A stretch of 64,000 bases of DNA, from contig LJUJ01000001.1 of NCBI GenBank assembly GCA_001303785.1, positions 248,001 through 312,000 of the forward strand, written 5' to 3'. The DNA is from Caldifarciminota bacterium SM23_42 (GTDB lineage Bacteria > Hydrothermota > Tepidihabitantia > SM23-42). The position numbers and the translations under genes are program-made. Under the pieces are notes generated by a model. It was not told the DNA's origin. It did no database searches and saw only the letters and a program-made list of their open reading frames with translations. Shown piece after piece: positions 61,892 to 64,000 of this stretch. The stretch's first letter is position 1, and every line of letters starts with the position of its first letter.

Positions 61892-62450
61892 GGGCAGAAT
61901 TATTGTCTTATCAGGGCCATCGGGTGTGGGTAAGACAACGATCTGTGAACGACTGCTAAACAGCCGTTCCGACCTACGTTATTCTGTGTCCGCGACATCA
62001 CGGCCCAAAAGGAAGGTCGAAAAGAGTGGCCGTGAGTACATTTTTCTTTCTCGAGAGGAATTCAGGCGTTGGATTGACAACGACTTTTTTGTTGAACACG
62101 CTGAGGTATATGGCAACTTCTACGGCACCCCCAAGAAATCTTTGGAAGAGACACTAGACAGGGGTCTGAACGTCTTGATGGACGTTGATGTACAAGGCGC
62201 GAGGTCTTTGATGAAAATCTACCCGGACGGGATTTACTTTTTCATCATACCTCCTGACCTTGCAGAACTCGAGCAGAGACTCAAAAAACGGGATACTGAC
62301 CATGACGAAGTCATAAAAAGCCGTCTGTCAAAGGCTCTCGAAGAATTAGCATACAAGAGTGATTACAAGTATGTCATTGAGAACAAAAACCTTGGTGTGA
62401 CAGTAAAAGAAATACTACAAGTCATTGAAAATGAGCTAGGAGCAAATTGA
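61884..62450 (+). CDS. gmk: Guanylate kinase
   Basis: 188 residues: P-loop SGPSGVGKTTICERLL, GMP-binding SATSRPKRKVEKSGREYIFLS, LMDVDVQGAR and the lid HDEVIKSRLSKA. The start is TTG at 61884, overlapping yicC by 8 nt. The usual rpoZ does not follow; a tRNA does. Confidence 0.95.
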   Translation: MSRGRIIVLSGPSGVGKTTICERLLNSRSDLRYSVSATSRPKRKVEKSGREYIFLSREEFRRWIDNDFFVEHAEVYGNFYGTPKKSLEETLDRGLNVLMDVDVQGARSLMKIYPDGIYFFIIPPDLAELEQRLKKRDTDHDEVIKSRLSKALEELAYKSDYKYVIENKNLGVTVKEILQVIENELGAN

Positions 62451-62465
62451 TTACACACTTTGTTG

Positions 62466-62493
62466 TTGACACAAATGGGTATTTTGATATAAT
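62466..62493 (+). promoter_or_regulatory. Promoter of tRNA-Ala and possibly pdaD
   Basis: Perfect TTGACA (62466-62471), 16 bp, perfect TATAAT (62488-62493), about 15 nt before the tRNA. Confidence 0.85.
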
Positions 62494-62508
62494 CAAACGC
62501 TTGAATGA

Positions 62509-62581
62509 GGGGCAGTAGCTCAGTTGGGAGAGCGTCTCGTTCGCAGCGAGAAGGTCGCCAGTTCGACTCTGGTCTGCTCCA
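62509..62581 (+). tRNA. tRNA-Ala (anticodon CGC)
   Basis: Cloverleaf with acceptor GGGGCAG/CTGCTCC, including the G3-U70 wobble that identifies tRNA-Ala, D arm GCTC-GAGC, anticodon loop TTCGCAG between TCTCG and CGAGA, T arm GCCAG-TTCGACT-CTGGT, discriminator A. CCA is not encoded. Confidence 0.96.
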
Positions 62582-62593
62582 TGAATCAATGAG

Positions 62594-63136
62594 ATGATAC
62601 CACAAAGACTGTTTCTAACCAAAGGTGTAGGAAAACACAAGGAAAAGTTGACCAGTTTTGAGGCTGCGCTCAGGAATGCTGGGATTGCTCCGTTCAATAT
62701 CGTTCGCGTCTCGAGTATCTTGCCACCCGGCGCGAGAATACTCTCCAAGACCAAAGGCATAGCGCGGCTGTCACCCGGAGAAGTCGTTCATGCGGTGATG
62801 GCCGAATCAAGCACCAATGAACCGCATAGGCTCATTGCTGCAGCGATTGGCGTTGCGGTACCCAGTGATCGCAGTCAGTATGGTTACTTGTCGGAATATC
62901 ATTCCTATGGGGAAACCGAGGTCAGGGCAGGCGACAAGGCCGAGGACCTTGCCGCTCAGATGCTGGCCACGACTTTAGGCGTGCCCTTTGATCCGGATAT
63001 CAGCTATGATGAGAGAAAGGAGATTTGGAAAATCTCCACCAAGATTGTGAAAACGATGAACACAACCCAGACCGCGATAGGGGATAAGTATGGCCTTTGG
63101 ACAACCGTGATCGCCGCTGCGGTTCTCATGCCCTAG
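62594..63136 (+). CDS. pdaD: Pyruvoyl-dependent arginine decarboxylase
   Basis: 180 residues. The proenzyme self-cleaves at the Ser-Ser of VRVSSILPPGARI to form the pyruvoyl group; SPGEVVHAVMAE and the GYLSEYHSYGET loop are typical of the PdaD family. It makes agmatine from arginine. The family is mainly archaeal with scattered bacterial members. The ATG lies 12 nt after tRNA-Ala with no ribosome site, so its mRNA 5' end may come from tRNA processing. Confidence 0.94.
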   Translation: MIPQRLFLTKGVGKHKEKLTSFEAALRNAGIAPFNIVRVSSILPPGARILSKTKGIARLSPGEVVHAVMAESSTNEPHRLIAAAIGVAVPSDRSQYGYLSEYHSYGETEVRAGDKAEDLAAQMLATTLGVPFDPDISYDERKEIWKISTKIVKTMNTTQTAIGDKYGLWTTVIAAAVLMP

Positions 63137-63143
63137 AGATTAA

Positions 63144-64000
63144 GTGTTACTGCTGTTCTTGGCAAGCCTGACGCTACCAGGTATCTCCAGTCAAGGCGAC
63201 CGTATTTTCTATCATGATGCACGGTCGCTATCATTGGGTGGGGTATCGATCGTCCTGGGGATGCCAGATAATCCGGCATCGATGGGGCTGATGAATGAGA
63301 AAAGGGTATTTGTGTCGGGTTGGTTTGTAGTACAGAACGAGCGGCGCGGGCTCCGCGTTTATGATTCGTACGGCAACAATATTGGCATATCGACGGTGAC
63401 CAATAATACAGCTACTTATCCAAGTGTCGGCCCCAGTGGCATTGTATTCCCCTTCAGGGCGTTGCGCTTTGGTCTACGTTATGCTCCAGTCTGGGATTAT
63501 GATTATTATTATCGCTATGAACAGCGCGATGATTTTTACCAGATCGTACGCATCGATGAACATTCTTATCGGGGCTATACCCATTCGATTTCACCCATGT
63601 TCAGTTTCAAATACAATTTCATCAATATCGGTGTAGAGTATGGCTTCCTTTTAGGAAATTGGAGTAAAGAAGAAAAAATCATAGTCCCGCAAACTGCCGA
63701 CTCGATTGAGGCACAAGAAACAGATTTCAGCGGGAATAAGGTCAGAGTTGGATTCGTTCTCGCACCCGACCTGAGCTTTCGATTTGCTTACACCTATCAA
63801 CACGAGTACGAACTGGTGGATCTTGGTTTTTCCTTTCCGACAACTCACTCCCTGGGGATAATGTATCAACCGCCGGGAAGGATTCCAACCAAATTTGTCG
63901 GCCAGATTGACCTGGAGACGTGGGGTCCGGTGATATTGGGTTTCGCCGTCGATGATAGACCTATCTTTGTATATAAAATCGGTGTCGAGCATATGATTCT
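63144..64000 (+). CDS. Predicted outer-membrane beta-barrel protein, N-terminal part, cut by window edge
   Basis: Open from a GTG at 63144, 7 nt after pdaD, to the window end (285 codons). A hydrophobic start (LLLFLASLTLPGISS) precedes FYHDARSLSLGGVSIVLGMPDNPASMGLMN, the ARSLSLGG...NPA opening of PorV/FadL-like barrel families, then regular strands (LRFGLRYAPVWDYDYYYRY, FNIGVEYGFLLG-like pattern). Similar opening to the barrel at 57392-58108. Function unknown. Confidence 0.78.
   Translation, partial: MLLLFLASLTLPGISSQGDRIFYHDARSLSLGGVSIVLGMPDNPASMGLMNEKRVFVSGWFVVQNERRGLRVYDSYGNNIGISTVTNNTATYPSVGPSGIVFPFRALRFGLRYAPVWDYDYYYRYEQRDDFYQIVRIDEHSYRGYTHSISPMFSFKYNFINIGVEYGFLLGNWSKEEKIIVPQTADSIEAQETDFSGNKVRVGFVLAPDLSFRFAYTYQHEYELVDLGFSFPTTHSLGIMYQPPGRIPTKFVGQIDLETWGPVILGFAVDDRPIFVYKIGVEHMI

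Noticed and set aside
1-64000. CRISPR arrays, IS elements, prophage, rRNA, toxin-antitoxin or other defence systems
   Set aside because: I looked for regular repeats, transposase or integrase motifs and defence genes and saw none.

Overview
The window looks like a chromosomal segment of a Gram-negative, anaerobic or oxygen-sensitive bacterium. The outer membrane is shown by BamA, a Skp/OmpH-like chaperone, LolA and several predicted beta-barrel proteins. The anaerobic lifestyle is suggested by four ferritin-like/rubrerythrin proteins, a flavodiiron protein, two rubredoxins, a desulforedoxin-like protein, FeoAB and two Fur-family regulators. The gene mix (pyruvoyl arginine decarboxylase, a secreted protein with a C-terminal sorting-like domain, NQR, ClpC) would fit an uncultured FCB-like or WOR-3-like lineage, but that placement is inference. 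No phage, IS element, CRISPR array or rRNA was seen.

Region by region. 1-4.8 kb (minus): a rubrerythrin-like gene, tusA, a DsrE-like gene, an IscS homologue that lacks the PLP lysine, an IscU fused to a degenerate thioredoxin-reductase-type NADPH domain, then a copper-type P-ATPase cut by the window edge. 4.8-13.1 kb (minus): an oxidative-stress and iron island with an AEC transporter, three more ferritin-like proteins, a 53-residue desulforedoxin-like protein, flavodiiron protein plus rubredoxin, Nfu, a PerR-like regulator and a fur-feoA-feoB operon. 13.2-17.7 kb (minus): nqrBCDEF without an adjacent nqrA. 17.8-22.8 kb (plus): glmS, endonuclease V, a galT-like gene, a HAD phosphatase. 22.9-28.6 kb (minus): a membrane glycosyltransferase, zinc-ribbon protein, PTS IIA, argS, rsfS, a LytR_C protein and a glmU lacking its acetyltransferase domain. 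28.7-34.8 kb (plus): HAD phosphatase, lipoprotein, barrel protein, NtrC/PilR-type regulator, a sigma-54 promoter with a roughly 200-nt leader, two tandem type IV pilins and a stand-alone HAMP protein. 34.8-37.4 kb (minus): an ABC exporter. 37.5-43.8 kb (plus): parvulin-type PPIase, second galT, glycogen synthase, rubredoxin, ECF sigma/anti-sigma and an LTXXQ-like periplasmic protein. 43.9-49.4 kb (minus): clpC-bamA-skp-like operon. 49.6-55.5 kb (minus): lolA-thioesterase-rimO-barrel-TPR-tryptophanase operon. 55.7-64 kb: a secreted protein, a barrel protein, an AzgA-type purine permease, tRNA-Gly, DJ-1/PfpI, dtd, yicC, gmk, tRNA-Ala, pdaD and a partial barrel gene.

A unifying regulatory feature is visible by eye: about seventeen promoters share TTGACA-like and TATAAT-like hexamers separated by exactly 16 bp. 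In six of them the start codon lies only 5-7 nt after the -10 box, which predicts leaderless mRNAs (perR-like, glmS, glmU, a HAD gene, a lipoprotein and an ABC ATPase).

The most interesting candidate system is the sulfur/iron-sulfur operon at the left end. There TusA and DsrE sulfur carriers precede an IscS that cannot bind PLP by the usual Schiff base and an IscU carrying a redox-domain relic. This suggests sulfide- or persulfide-fed cluster assembly without classical cysteine desulfuration.
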